Counted from the stretch's first letter, positions 7,957 to 16,169 are shown. The stretch: 64,000 nucleotides of DNA from CAXXOK01 sp963666755 (GCA_963666755.2 CAXXGW010000009.1:2356001-2420000), one strand, 5' to 3'. Program-made: numbers and translations. Notes: generated by a model from the sequence alone, not told the origin.

Positions 7957-9423
7957 TTATTTTTGGAACCGTTCCGTCATGACGGCACGCATGCCGCGCT
8001 GTAGAATTTCAGCCAGCATAACGGACACCGCGTCCAGCAGGCCGGGTACCTGCGTCAGGTCCTGACCGAAGAAATCCGTACGGCTGAGGAACGCCTTTGC
8101 CTGCTCCGCCGCGGGTTTGCCGGTGTTTTCCGCAAAGAAGGCCAGCACAGCCGCATCGTCGCGCAGGGTGTAGGGCTGGCCGGCGCGCTTGCAGACCAAG
8201 GCACCGTCTTCCAGCGTACCGCCCTGATACAGGGCCATCAGCGCCGCCAGCGAGAAGGTCAGCCGCTCGGGGAGCTTCCCGTTCTTTTCCACATACCCCA
8301 GCAGGCTGGGCAGGCAGCGCGCACGCCACTTGGATACGGAGTTGAGGCAAATGGACAGCAGCGCGTGCTTGATAAACGGGTTTTCAAACCGGCCGGTCAC
8401 CGCTTCGGCAAAGTGCAGCAAATCCTCCCTGGGCAGTGTCAGCGTGGGGATGACCTCATCGTACAGGGTGTGCTGCATGAAGTTCTTAATCATCGGGTCG
8501 CGCATGGCTTCCAGCACGATGTCGTGCCCGCAGAGGAAAGCCGCCGGCACAAAGGACGTGTGCGCGCCGTTGAGGATGCGCACCTTGCGCTGTTTATAGG
8601 GCTTCTGGTTATCAGTGTAAACCACGGGCAGCCCGCAGTCCGGCAGGGGCAGCTCGCGGCTGAGGTCCTTCTGGCTCTCGATCACCCACAGGCCGAACGG
8701 CTCAGCCGTATCCAGCAGCTGATCCTCATAGCCGAGCTTCTGCCAGATGGCCTCGGCATCGTCGCGGGGGTAGCCGGTCACAATACGGTCCACCAGCGTG
8801 GAGGTGAACACACAGGCCTCCTCCAGCCAGCGCTCGAAACGTTCGCCGAGCTTCCACAGCTTGGCCAGCGCAAACACGCAGCGTTTGAGGGCAATGCCAT
8901 TATCGTCGATCAGCTCCACCGGCAGGATTACCAGCCCCTTATCCGCCGCATAATCGAAGGCCTGCGCGCGCTCATACAGGAACTTGGTCAGCTTCCCGGG
9001 GTAGGTGTTGGGAGGGGTCAGTTCGAACCGGTCGCTCTCGTCCAGCACGATCCCAGCCTCGGTGGTATTGCTTACAATGTAACGCAGGGTGTCCAGCCGG
9101 GCGTAGGCGGCATATTTCTCATATTCGGCATAGGCGTCCACGGCGTCGTTCACGCTGGTAATCAGGCGCGCCTTCTCCACCGGCTGGCCGTTTTCCAAAC
9201 CGCGCAGCACCACCGTATAAAGGCAATCCTGCTGGTGGAACGCCTCCAGCGAGCCGAAGGCGATGGGTTTCACCAGCACGATGCCGCCGTCGAAACGGCC
9301 CTGCTCGTTGGCGATATCCAGCATATAATCCACAAATGCCCGCAGGAAGTTGCCTTCGCCAAACTGCAGGACTTTCACAGGCCGCCGGGTTACGGGATGG
9401 TTGTGCGCGTTCAGACGTTCCAT
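7957..9423 (-). CDS. uxaB: Tagaturonate reductase (altronate oxidoreductase)
   Basis: A 488-aa member of the mannitol/altronate dehydrogenase family. The N-terminus VLQFGEGNFLRAFVDYMLD is the UxaB Rossmann start, followed by VSNTTEAGI, TPPNTYPGKLT and the catalytic-helix region KVRILNGAHTSFVPAAFL. It reduces tagaturonate (from galacturonate) to altronate with NADH. It is the first gene after the operator-controlled promoter at 9471-9524, so it probably leads the whole uronate operon. Neither uxaC (isomerase) nor uxaA (dehydratase) is in the window. GGAGGA precedes the ATG. Confidence 0.92.
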   Translation of the reverse strand: MERLNAHNHPVTRRPVKVLQFGEGNFLRAFVDYMLDIANEQGRFDGGIVLVKPIAFGSLEAFHQQDCLYTVVLRGLENGQPVEKARLITSVNDAVDAYAEYEKYAAYARLDTLRYIVSNTTEAGIVLDESDRFELTPPNTYPGKLTKFLYERAQAFDYAADKGLVILPVELIDDNGIALKRCVFALAKLWKLGERFERWLEEACVFTSTLVDRIVTGYPRDDAEAIWQKLGYEDQLLDTAEPFGLWVIESQKDLSRELPLPDCGLPVVYTDNQKPYKQRKVRILNGAHTSFVPAAFLCGHDIVLEAMRDPMIKNFMQHTLYDEVIPTLTLPREDLLHFAEAVTGRFENPFIKHALLSICLNSVSKWRARCLPSLLGYVEKNGKLPERLTFSLAALMALYQGGTLEDGALVCKRAGQPYTLRDDAAVLAFFAENTGKPAAEQAKAFLSRTDFFGQDLTQVPGLLDAVSVMLAEILQRGMRAVMTERFQK

Positions 9424-9470
9424 GGAATATTTCCTCCCCCAATGGGCGCGAACAGGCGTCGCGCCAGTAA

Positions 9471-9484
9471 TGTAAACAATTACA
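9471..9484. promoter_or_regulatory. LacI-type operator of uxaB operon
   Basis: TGTAA-ACAA-TTACA is a dyad lying just downstream of the leftward -10 at 9496-9501. A regulator bound here would block initiation. The arms match the TGTAA-N4-TTACA site at 40595. The neighbouring LacI gene at 9679 is the obvious candidate regulator. Confidence 0.7.
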
Positions 9485-9495
9485 TTGTTTCCGTT

Positions 9496-9524
9496 ATCTT
9501 ACCCCTTTTTTTCGGGTTCGTCAA
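9496..9524 (-). promoter_or_regulatory. Sigma-A promoter of uronate operon
   Basis: On the minus strand, TTGACG (9519-9524) and TAAGAT (9496-9501) are separated by 17 bp. The operator follows at once, about 50 bp before the uxaB start codon. Confidence 0.75.
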
Positions 9525-9601
9525 TGCAGTTCGCAAATGTGCCCGCACATGCCGTGAAATGTGCAAAACCGCGGCCCCCTTCTCTTTTTTAGCAACAGGC
9601 A

Positions 9602-9629
9602 TTGCATTTTTCGGATTATCAGGTATAAT
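9602..9629 (+). promoter_or_regulatory. Promoter of LacI-family regulator gene
   Basis: TTGCAT (9602-9607), 16-bp spacer, TATAAT (9624-9629), pointing to the regulator at 9679. The palindrome at 9649-9660 lies downstream. Confidence 0.65.
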
Positions 9630-9648
9630 GATTGAGAATTATGCTTGC

Positions 9649-9660
9649 GTAAGCGTTTAC
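9649..9660. promoter_or_regulatory. Candidate autoregulatory LacI operator
   Basis: GTAAGCGTTTAC is an 11-of-12-matched dyad with the central CG typical of LacI-family operators. It lies between the -10 and the start codon of the regulator gene, consistent with self-repression. Confidence 0.55.
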
Positions 9661-9678
9661 AAACCGAAGGTGCAACGT

Positions 9679-10686
9679 ATGAACATTTACGACATCTCCG
9701 AGAAGGCCGGGGTTTCCATTGCCACCGTATCCCGCGTGCTGAACGGCAGCGCGCGCGTCAGCCCTAAAACCCGGGATCATGTGCTGGCCGTCATGGCCGA
9801 GCAGGGGTATGTGCCCAACGCCTTTGCACGCGGGTTGGGGCTTAAAAGCATGCACACCATTGGCCTTCTTTGCCCCAACGCCGGAGACCCCTATTTATCC
9901 AAAGCCATCAACTGCCTGGAACGGGAATTCCGCGCCCATGAATACGATTGCCTACTCTCCTGCACAGGGCGCGCCTTGGCCGACCGCCGCAAGGGCGTGG
10001 ATTTGCTGCTGGGCAAGCATGTGGACGGCATGGTGCTGCTGGGCTCCACCTTTGTGGAGGATACGGAGGAAGGCAACGCCTACCTGCGCGCCGCGGCCGC
10101 CAAGCTGCCGCTGGTGCTGCTGAATGCTTCCTACCCCTGCGACAACGTGTTTTGCGTACTCTGCGACGATTACCGCGCTACGCTGGAAGCCACGCAGTAC
10201 CTGCTGGATCGCGGGCGCCGCAACATCCTCTACCTGTACCACAGCCACAATTACAGCGGCCAGAAAAAGCTGGCTGGGTACCGCGCCGCTTTGGAAAGCC
10301 GCGGCGTGCCCCTGCAGGAAAACCTGATCCGCTTCTTTGCCGAAGACAAGATGAGCGTACCCGCCGTGCGCGATTATATCCAGTCCGTCGCGGATGAAGG
10401 CGTGCTTTTTGACGCCGTGCTCACCTCGGAGGATGTGTTGAGCGTCGGGGCCGCCAAATACGCGCGTGTGGCGCATCGCCGCGTGCCCGACGATCTGGCG
10501 ATTATCGGCTACAACAACTCCAGCTTTTGCCTTTGCTGCGAGCCGGAACTGACCAGCGTCGACAACAAGCTGGAAACCCTCTGCAACCGTTGCGTGACCA
10601 CGATGCTCGCAGTGCTCGGCGGCGAGGAAACCCCGCAGAAAGCCATTTTTACCGCCGAGCTGGTCAAGCGGGGCAGCACGCCCTGA
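9679..10686 (+). CDS. LacI-family transcriptional regulator
   Basis: 335 aa. The N-terminal helix-turn-helix and hinge are clear (MNIYDISEKAGVSIATVSRVLNG), then NAFARGLGLKS and a periplasmic-binding-like sensor domain with HTIGLLCPN and late VPDDLAIIGYNNS. It is divergent from the uxaB operon with operators on both sides of the gap, so it probably represses uronate use until an inducer binds (KDG or a uronate, inferred). I chose the ATG at 9679, with GAAGG upstream. The frame is open far leftward, but that extension is antisense to uxaB and is not credible. A second, similar LacI gene starts at 40799. Confidence 0.92.
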   Translation: MNIYDISEKAGVSIATVSRVLNGSARVSPKTRDHVLAVMAEQGYVPNAFARGLGLKSMHTIGLLCPNAGDPYLSKAINCLEREFRAHEYDCLLSCTGRALADRRKGVDLLLGKHVDGMVLLGSTFVEDTEEGNAYLRAAAAKLPLVLLNASYPCDNVFCVLCDDYRATLEATQYLLDRGRRNILYLYHSHNYSGQKKLAGYRAALESRGVPLQENLIRFFAEDKMSVPAVRDYIQSVADEGVLFDAVLTSEDVLSVGAAKYARVAHRRVPDDLAIIGYNNSSFCLCCEPELTSVDNKLETLCNRCVTTMLAVLGGEETPQKAIFTAELVKRGSTP

Positions 10687-10764
10687 CGTCCTGTTCCGCT
10701 TTTGTACGGCGCTCTGTTCGCGCAGCGCGCCGCGCAAGATAAATCCTCTCCCCCCCTTTGCTTA

Positions 10765-10790
10765 GCGCCCCGCCGGCCACGGCGGGGCGC
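10765..10790 (+). terminator. Terminator-like hairpin after lacI gene
   Basis: GCGCCCCGCC and GGCGGGGCGC form a 10-bp stem with a 6-nt loop, 79 bp after the stop. The following T-run is weak (TTCGCCGTTT). Confidence 0.55.
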
Positions 10791-10853
10791 TTCGCCGTTT
10801 GTCGCCGCCTTGCCATAGATCAGATAGGTATCCCCGCTGTGTTACGCGGGGGG

Positions 10854-10882
10854 TTGACAGCCGCCGCCGCGTGCGTTAGAAT
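10854..10882 (+). promoter_or_regulatory. Promoter of thiT leader
   Basis: TTGACA (10854-10859), 17-bp spacer, TAGAAT (10877-10882), ending about 15 bp before the TPP riboswitch. Confidence 0.8.
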
Positions 10883-10896
10883 ACACCTGCGCACAA

Positions 10897-10988
10897 GCGC
10901 AAGGGGTGCTGGCGGAAGCCGGCTGAGATCGGGCGTTGCCCGGGACCCTCGAACCTGATCCGGGTAATGCCGGCGTAGGAATCAATGG
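10897..10988 (+). promoter_or_regulatory. TPP riboswitch (THI element)
   Basis: The conserved segments occur in order: GGGGTGCT, GGCTGAGAT, GGGACCCTCGAACCTGAT, then CCGGGTAATGCCGGCGTAGGAA. This is the standard thiamine pyrophosphate aptamer. It sits between a promoter and thiT, with about 70 nt to the thiT ATG. No classic intrinsic terminator is evident in the expression platform, so control may be by hiding the AAGGAGG site. Confidence 0.95.
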
Positions 10989-11059
10989 AAAATTCCCTTG
11001 ATGTTCCGCGTTGCACTACCCGCAACGGCGGGCATTTTCAGTTTAAGGAGGGGTTTTCC

Positions 11060-11671
11060 ATGCGGTTTACCACCAAGCGGCTTACCGAGAGCGCCATCAT
11101 GCTGGCCATTGCCACGGTGCTTAGTCTGTTCCAGTTTACGGGTCCCTGGGTGCTGGGCGGCAGCATCACCTTTTGCAGCATGCTGCCCATCGTGTTTGTG
11201 GCGCATCGCTACGGCACGCGCTGGGGGCTGGGTACGGCGCTTGCCTACAGTCTTTTACAGCTTTTGCTGGGACTTAACAATGTGCAGTACGCGCCTGACG
11301 CGCTCACGGCCGTAGGCATCATTCTGCTGGACTACGTGCTGGCGTATGGCATGCTGGGCTTTTCAGCGGCGTTTAACGGCGTCATCCGTGATCGCCGGAT
11401 TTCCATTGCGGTGGGCATGACCGTCGCCTTCTTCGGGCGGTTCCTATGCCATTTCGTAAGCGGCGTTATCATCTGGGAAGCCCTTTGGCCCAACGCGCTG
11501 GGCTGGGCTCCCGTGGTGTGGTCGCTCAGCTACAACGGCTCCTACATGCTGCCGGAGCTGCTGATTACCGTCACCGTCGCGCTGCTTTTGTACAAGCCGC
11601 TGGAAAAGTTCTGGCTGGGGGAAGATATCCAAAAGCCGCAGGCGAAGCCAGCCGCAGGCCGCAACGTCTGA
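11060..11671 (+). CDS. thiT: ECF transporter S component, thiamine-specific
   Basis: 203 aa, about six membrane segments. It matches ThiT-type S components: N-terminal TTKRLTESAIMLAIATVLSLF, GGSITFCSMLPIVFVAHRYG, a mid LLDYVLAYGMLG, and the late W-rich loop before YNGSYMLPE. It binds thiamine at the outer membrane face of the shared ECF module; the EcfA/A'/T genes are not here. The TPP riboswitch directly upstream confirms the substrate class. The ATG is preceded by AAGGAGGGG with 6-7 nt spacing; an in-frame extension back to 10985 overlaps the aptamer end and has no ribosome site. Confidence 0.95.
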   Translation: MRFTTKRLTESAIMLAIATVLSLFQFTGPWVLGGSITFCSMLPIVFVAHRYGTRWGLGTALAYSLLQLLLGLNNVQYAPDALTAVGIILLDYVLAYGMLGFSAAFNGVIRDRRISIAVGMTVAFFGRFLCHFVSGVIIWEALWPNALGWAPVVWSLSYNGSYMLPELLITVTVALLLYKPLEKFWLGEDIQKPQAKPAAGRNV

Positions 11672-11690
11672 ACTGCGCGGAAACGGAGAG

Positions 11691-11722
11691 CAGGCCGGGG
11701 TAAATACCCCGGCCTGTTCTGT
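11691..11722 (+). terminator. Rho-independent terminator of thiT
   Basis: CAGGCCGGGGTA (11691-11702) pairs perfectly with TACCCCGGCCTG (11705-11716), followed by TTCTGT. It lies 20 bp after the thiT stop. Confidence 0.85.
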
Positions 11723-11771
11723 CCCAAGGGAGATTCGCATTGTCGTTTGACGCGCTTGAGCTATAAGAGAG

Positions 11772-11868
11772 TTCCGCCATGACGGGCGCTTGGGTTTCTC
11801 GCAGACCTGCCAAAGGGTTTCACCCTTTGGAATCCTGACAAGGGCTGTCAGCCCTTGACCCATCTTTT
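11772..11868. repeat. 97-bp direct repeat, copy 1
   Basis: Pairs with 11943-12039 at an offset of 171 bp, with about 5 differences. It contains two internal hairpins, AAAGGGTTTCACCCTTT and AAGGGCTGTCAGCCCTT, and ends in TTGACCCATCTTTT. No open reading frame is supported in 11723-12056. Confidence 0.8.
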
Positions 11869-11942
11869 ACGCCAAAGAGACTGCTTGTGTGTTTCTGTCG
11901 CTCGCCTTATAGCTCCTCGGGCTGTTCGCTCGCTTGCGGGGA

Positions 11943-12039
11943 TTCCGCCATGATGGGCACTTGGGTTTCTCACAGACCTGCCAAAGGGTTTCACCCTTTG
12001 GAATCCCGACAAGGGCTTTCAGCCCTTGACCCATCTTTT
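11943..12039. repeat. 97-bp direct repeat, copy 2
   Basis: Second copy of the unit at 11772. The changes are mostly transitions. The loop of the second hairpin differs (TGTCA versus TTTCA) while both stems are kept, which suggests the folded form matters or that the copies are recent. It ends 17 bp from the stop of the leftward SH3-protein gene and could serve as its terminator. Confidence 0.8.
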
Positions 12040-12056
12040 TTCGGCCGACTTATCCC

Positions 12057-13817
12057 TTACAAAAGCCATTCCGCCTGCAAGGCCGTCGCTCCTTGCCTGA
12101 CCGCGTCCGCCCGGATAAAGCCGAACGTGCTGTTCAGGTCCATCTTCCAGCCAATCGCCCCGCTCGGCACCGCCACGTACAGCCAATCCCCCTGCACGGC
12201 AATCACGTGCATCCGTGTGCCCGCTGGCAACTGGGCCCCGTCCCTGGCAAACGGGCCGGAATCCGACCGCAGCGTAACCGGCGCGGGGTTGATCGCCACG
12301 CGCAGCGGCACGCCGTCCCAGAGCGGGTTCATGGAGCAATCAGTACCCGGATAAGCCACATAGACGCTGCTCATATACCCTTCCAGACCGCCCGCGCGCA
12401 CATGCGCCCACGAATACGGGTTGCCCGGCACCAGCTCCAGCACCTGCACAGGCGTACCGCTCTGGAACAATCCCAAATCCTTGGAACGGGACGAGGTTTT
12501 CTGGCGCAGATGCACGCTTGTACACGTGCCATACCCCTGCGGCAGCTCTTCGCGCGTCAGTGCGCGCCAGCCGTCCGCTGTGCCGGGCAGCCCGTTTGCG
12601 TCCAGCAAGTCCAGAAAATTGGGAGCCGCCAGCAGCACATTTTCTTCTTTGGCTGGCAGGCCGGGCGTTTCCACCGTCATCCGGTATTGGGTGCGGTTAT
12701 CCGAACCTGCGGTCGCCGTTTCTACCGTCAGGTTGCCTTCCGGGCCGCAGCTGCGGTAACGGTTCAGCTCGAGCAGCGCGCCGCCTTCACACAGCCAGGG
12801 AGACAGTTGCAGGGTTACGCTTGCATCCGTGCCCGTCGGGTACGCGAGGGTCAGCCGCAACTTCGACTCATCCGTGCTGCAAACCGGGTCGCACCCGGCG
12901 GGCAGCGCGTTTTCCCCCACGGGGTACACGTTCCAATCCGCATCATTGGCGGTTCGTAGCAGCGTGACCAGCAGTCGCTTGTCCCCCTGACCAAACACGG
13001 CGATGCCGCGGCTGAACAACTGGCTCTTGCGCTCGTCCTCCCGCGAAAGGGAGAGGATCGACCCGCTCAGGCACGTCCACCCGGACAGGTGCGGGTTGGA
13101 AAACGCCTTCGCCAGCTCTGCGGGCGGCGTAGCGCCAAAATCCGTCAGGGTGCAGGTGATCGTTTCCGATTGCATGTAGGGCACGACGCGGCTGGATTCC
13201 TGTTTTGGCGCGGCGGTTGCGGCCGTGTCGGCGGCCGTCGTCTGCGAAAGGCCGCACGCGGCCAGCGTCGCGTCGCGCCATTGGGTAAGCGCCATCGGCC
13301 AATCGGTTTCATTGCCGTAGCAGGACAGGAAAAACTCCCGCACCGCATCCCCGGCGCTGATCGTGCCCGCCTGCAAGCCCTGTTGCAGCGCCTGCGTAAG
13401 CGTGATGCCGAACGCGGGCAGCGCCTGCCCGAACGCCGCGACAGCCGCGGCGTCCCATTGGCTGAACCAGTTCTGCTCCTGCGCCTGGTTCAGCAGCCCG
13501 CGCACGCCGTTTTCACCGGGGTAGCCGGAAAAACCTGTCCGAAAAGGGGTTTCCCCGTTCAGAAACCCGCCGCTCTGCCGGTCAAAGGCGGCGGTATACA
13601 CCCAGGTCGGCTGCGCCTTGGGCGCGAAGGTGATCTGCCACTCCGTATCGGTTTGCGTAATCTGGAAATCAAAATCGTGATCCGCCTGTTGCTGGGTATA
13701 GCCATACACTTCGGTCAGCAATCCCTTTGCCATCTCCAACGCCGGTTCCGATTCCGCGCGTGCCATGCTCAGCGCCATGCACAGGGCCAACGCCAGGATT
13801 CCTATCCGTTTTCGCAT
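12057..13817 (-). CDS. Secreted protein with C-terminal SH3-like domains
   Basis: 586 aa starting with a signal peptide (MRKRIGILALALCMALSMARA). The N-terminal region (EMAKGLLTEVYGY...DTEWQITFAPK...VYTAAFDRQSGGF) looks like a PepSY/YcdB-type fold. Near residues 430-490 there is a bacterial SH3 domain (SVHLRQKTSSRSKDLGLFQSGTPVQVLE...WAHVRAGGLEGYM), and a second SH3-like unit follows (VTLRSDSGPFARDGAQLPAG...VIAVQGDWLYV). SH3b domains usually bind cell wall. It is the last gene of the BlaI/M56 operon, 14 bp after the M56 stop. I chose the ATG at 13817, with GAGGAGG 9 nt upstream. Its function is unknown; sensing or wall attachment is inferred. Confidence 0.8.
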   Translation of the reverse strand: MRKRIGILALALCMALSMARAESEPALEMAKGLLTEVYGYTQQQADHDFDFQITQTDTEWQITFAPKAQPTWVYTAAFDRQSGGFLNGETPFRTGFSGYPGENGVRGLLNQAQEQNWFSQWDAAAVAAFGQALPAFGITLTQALQQGLQAGTISAGDAVREFFLSCYGNETDWPMALTQWRDATLAACGLSQTTAADTAATAAPKQESSRVVPYMQSETITCTLTDFGATPPAELAKAFSNPHLSGWTCLSGSILSLSREDERKSQLFSRGIAVFGQGDKRLLVTLLRTANDADWNVYPVGENALPAGCDPVCSTDESKLRLTLAYPTGTDASVTLQLSPWLCEGGALLELNRYRSCGPEGNLTVETATAGSDNRTQYRMTVETPGLPAKEENVLLAAPNFLDLLDANGLPGTADGWRALTREELPQGYGTCTSVHLRQKTSSRSKDLGLFQSGTPVQVLELVPGNPYSWAHVRAGGLEGYMSSVYVAYPGTDCSMNPLWDGVPLRVAINPAPVTLRSDSGPFARDGAQLPAGTRMHVIAVQGDWLYVAVPSGAIGWKMDLNSTFGFIRADAVRQGATALQAEWLL

Positions 13818-13831
13818 GCTTGTCCGCCTCC

Positions 13832-15442
13832 TCAACCCACGCCTGATCCATCGTCGAAGGGCGCGGTTTCATCATAGTACACAACCCGGCATTCCGGCTG
13901 CACCTCAAATTCCAGCAGCGTATACAGCTTCTTACTGTCCGTCAGCAGTTGGAAGGACACAAACACCGCGCCGTCCGTCCGGGTCGCATCGATCAGCTTC
14001 ACCTCCCGGATCGGGGTCTGGGTCGCGGGGTTCAGCGCGGCGGCAAACAGAAGGGCCGCGTCGCGCAGTGTATCCTCCAGCGCCGGATTGTTTTTTAGGA
14101 TCGGGGAGCTGTCCATCGCGTAATCAAACCGCGAATCGCTGTTGTACAGGTAATTAATGTGCCCCGTCGCCTCGTTGATTTGCAGACTCAGCGACGTGCC
14201 GCGCTCCGGAAAGTTGCCATCCACATAATAAATCCCGTTTTCATGCCCAAAGAGGCTCCATTCGATACCCTCGGTGTTCCAGGCTACGCCGTCCTGCGTC
14301 CAGACCTGCTGCGCGTAAGCAATCGCGTCCGCCTCGCTGGTAATCGCGCGCTCCGGGAATGCCGCATAGGCGGTGGGCACCACCGGGGGCGCCTCCGTTT
14401 CAGCGGTGGCAAACGCGCCGGCCAGCAACACACAGGCTACCAGCAGGAAGGGGATCATCAGCCCGTGCCTAACCCCAGACCCGTGCAGAATCGCGTTTAC
14501 GCGCATGCGCAGCCGCTTGCCCGGCAGCGTCATGCCGGTGGCCAGCACCCCCATGCCCGGTGTGCCGCGCTTTGCCGCTGCCTGCACCAGCACGTTGGCG
14601 TACGCCAGCTTTTGCCCGGGGTCGAGGGGTTTAACTACCCGATCATCACAGGCCAGCTCGCAATCGGTGCGGTTGGCGCGTGCACCCACCCACACCAGCG
14701 GGTTAAACCAGTGCACCGTGCAGCAGAGCAGCCGTAAAAGCCCCCACAGCGTGTCATGCGCCCGCAGATGACAGACCTCGTGCATCAGTACGCGGATCGC
14801 GTCCTGCGGCGCCACGGTCAGCGGCAGGGCGATATAGGGGCGCACTACCCCCACCAGACAGGCGCCGGGCAGCGGATCGGTCAGGTACACGGGCACGGGC
14901 TTGACCCCGCGCTCCCGGCACAGCGCCCGGTACTCCGCCTCCAGCGCGCCGGAAATCGGCTCCACGCGGCCCCTGCGCAGCCTGCGGCGAAAGCGCAGGT
15001 TGGCAAACAGCAACCACCCCGCCGTAATCGCCGCGCCCGCAAGGTACAGCTGCATCAGTACCTGCGCCGCGGTACCGTCATACACCGCCTCCATCAGGCT
15101 ATCCATATTCCGGGCCAGCACAAAGGTAGTCGGATCGCCGCTGCGCGCGCGCAGCCAGCGGTAGGCGCTATCCCCGGCATCCTCCAGCCGAACCTGCACC
15201 TGCCCTGCAATGGGGCGGATGGCCGGGTCGTTGGCATATGCGGGCCGGAATTCGCTCATCACCGGGTTGGGCAACGCCAGCGGGCACAGCAGCCGGATGG
15301 CAATCAGCAGCCAGGCAACCAGCAGTGCGCGGTTGCCCAGCGGACGGCGCAGAAAACGCCGGATCAGCAGCATGAGCAGGATGGCGACGCTCGCCGTCAG
15401 GTTCGCCTCCAAAAGAAAGTTATACACCGTTGCCGCGCGCAT
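13832..15442 (-). CDS. BlaR1/MecR1-like M56 membrane metallopeptidase
   Basis: 536 aa. N-terminal membrane helices (VAILLMLLIRRFLRRPLG, ALLVAWLLIAIRLL) precede the cytosolic zinc protease site HEVCH, followed by the downstream helix ANRTDCELACDDRVV with the third ligand. After a last membrane segment (LMIPFLLVACVLLAGAFA) comes an extracellular domain of about 170 aa. In BlaR1 this is a penicillin-binding domain, but here it lacks an SxxK and looks PepSY-like (ITSEADAIAYAQQVW...GIYYVDGNFPE). It should sense a signal and cleave the BlaI-type repressor encoded just upstream, whose gene overlaps it by 23 bp. I chose the ATG at 15442, with AAGGAGG upstream. Confidence 0.85.
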   Translation of the reverse strand: MRAATVYNFLLEANLTASVAILLMLLIRRFLRRPLGNRALLVAWLLIAIRLLCPLALPNPVMSEFRPAYANDPAIRPIAGQVQVRLEDAGDSAYRWLRARSGDPTTFVLARNMDSLMEAVYDGTAAQVLMQLYLAGAAITAGWLLFANLRFRRRLRRGRVEPISGALEAEYRALCRERGVKPVPVYLTDPLPGACLVGVVRPYIALPLTVAPQDAIRVLMHEVCHLRAHDTLWGLLRLLCCTVHWFNPLVWVGARANRTDCELACDDRVVKPLDPGQKLAYANVLVQAAAKRGTPGMGVLATGMTLPGKRLRMRVNAILHGSGVRHGLMIPFLLVACVLLAGAFATAETEAPPVVPTAYAAFPERAITSEADAIAYAQQVWTQDGVAWNTEGIEWSLFGHENGIYYVDGNFPERGTSLSLQINEATGHINYLYNSDSRFDYAMDSSPILKNNPALEDTLRDAALLFAAALNPATQTPIREVKLIDATRTDGAVFVSFQLLTDSKKLYTLLEFEVQPECRVVYYDETAPFDDGSGVG

Positions 15443-15836
15443 CGGGTTCGCCTCCTTCATGGGTTCCGGGCACCTCTCCCTGCCGGAGCAGCGCAAGCAG
15501 CTCCTGCATTTCCGGCACGGAGATCGCCCCCGAATCGACCAGATTGTGGATCAGCAGCGACGCATCGCCCGCAAACACGCGCGTAAGCAACCGCCCCGTC
15601 TGTTCCGCGGCGGCCTCCTGCCGGCTCAGGGCGGGTCGGTAGCGTTTGACGGCTTCCGTTTCATCCACGGTCACGCTGCCTTTTGCCTGCATGCGCTTGA
15701 GCAGCGTTATCACCGTATGGCGCGTCCAGCCGGTTTGCGCCTCCAGTGCATGGGTAATCTCCGCGATGGTGCGCGGGCTTTGTTCCCACAGGCACTCCAT
15801 GATTTTCCATTCTGCGTCGGTACAACGGACGGTCAA
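15420..15836 (-). CDS. BlaI/MecI-family repressor
   Basis: 138 aa. The winged helix is clear: LTDAEWKIMECLWE-like start (here CTDAEWKIMECLWEQSP), TIAEITHAL, TRHTVITLLKRMQAKGSV. The C-terminal half is the dimerisation part with the likely cleavage region. I chose the TTG at 15836, 7 nt after GGAAGGGGG; the longer open frame would read through the operator. It likely represses its own three-gene operon through the palindrome at 15862-15877 and is inactivated by the M56 protease. Confidence 0.9.
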   Translation of the reverse strand: MTVRCTDAEWKIMECLWEQSPRTIAEITHALEAQTGWTRHTVITLLKRMQAKGSVTVDETEAVKRYRPALSRQEAAAEQTGRLLTRVFAGDASLLIHNLVDSGAISVPEMQELLALLRQGEVPGTHEGGEPDARGNGV

Positions 15837-15861
15837 GGCGGTTCCCCCTTCCAACCCGGAT

Positions 15862-15877
15862 GTAGACAACTGTCTAC
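15862..15877. promoter_or_regulatory. BlaI-type operator
   Basis: GTAGACAACTGTCTAC is a dyad perfect except for its two central bases, placed between the leftward -10 and the blaI start. Its TAGACA/TGTCTA arms resemble known BlaI/MecI targets (TACA/TGTA type). Confidence 0.85.
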
Positions 15878-15881
15878 CACG

Positions 15882-15911
15882 AGCATACAACGCTCCGCCT
15901 TTCCCTGTCAA
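15882..15911 (-). promoter_or_regulatory. Promoter of BlaI/M56/SH3 operon
   Basis: On the minus strand, TTGACA (15906-15911) and TATGCT (15882-15887) are 18 bp apart. The operator begins 5 bp downstream of the -10. Confidence 0.8.
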
Positions 15912-16086
15912 GTGTGAACCTGTAACAAACTGGTAGGGATGGAAGCGTTCGGTTTCTCTCAGTAAAGCAACGGGTCAGGCATCCCATCCCTTCCCGGTTG
16001 GAGTAAAAAACGCCGTCCGGCGGCAGCCTGCGGCCACTCCCCGTGCTGCGCTGCAGGCATGGCGGGCTTTCTTCCCCCGTTCTCCA

Positions 16087-16115
16087 TTGACGCGCATCGC
16101 GTTGGATGCTACAAT
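16087..16115 (+). promoter_or_regulatory. Promoter of M28 peptidase gene
   Basis: TTGACG (16087-16092), 17-bp spacer, TACAAT (16110-16115), 55 bp before the ATG. Confidence 0.75.
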
Positions 16116-16169
16116 CCAAGCACAACCTTTGCATTCTACAACCCCATACGACCGGAAGGAGAACCCCCC

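Noticed and set aside
8365..9678. N-terminal extension of the LacI regulator frame
   Set aside because: It would run antisense through uxaB and across the promoter and operators. The HTH begins exactly at the ATG at 9679.
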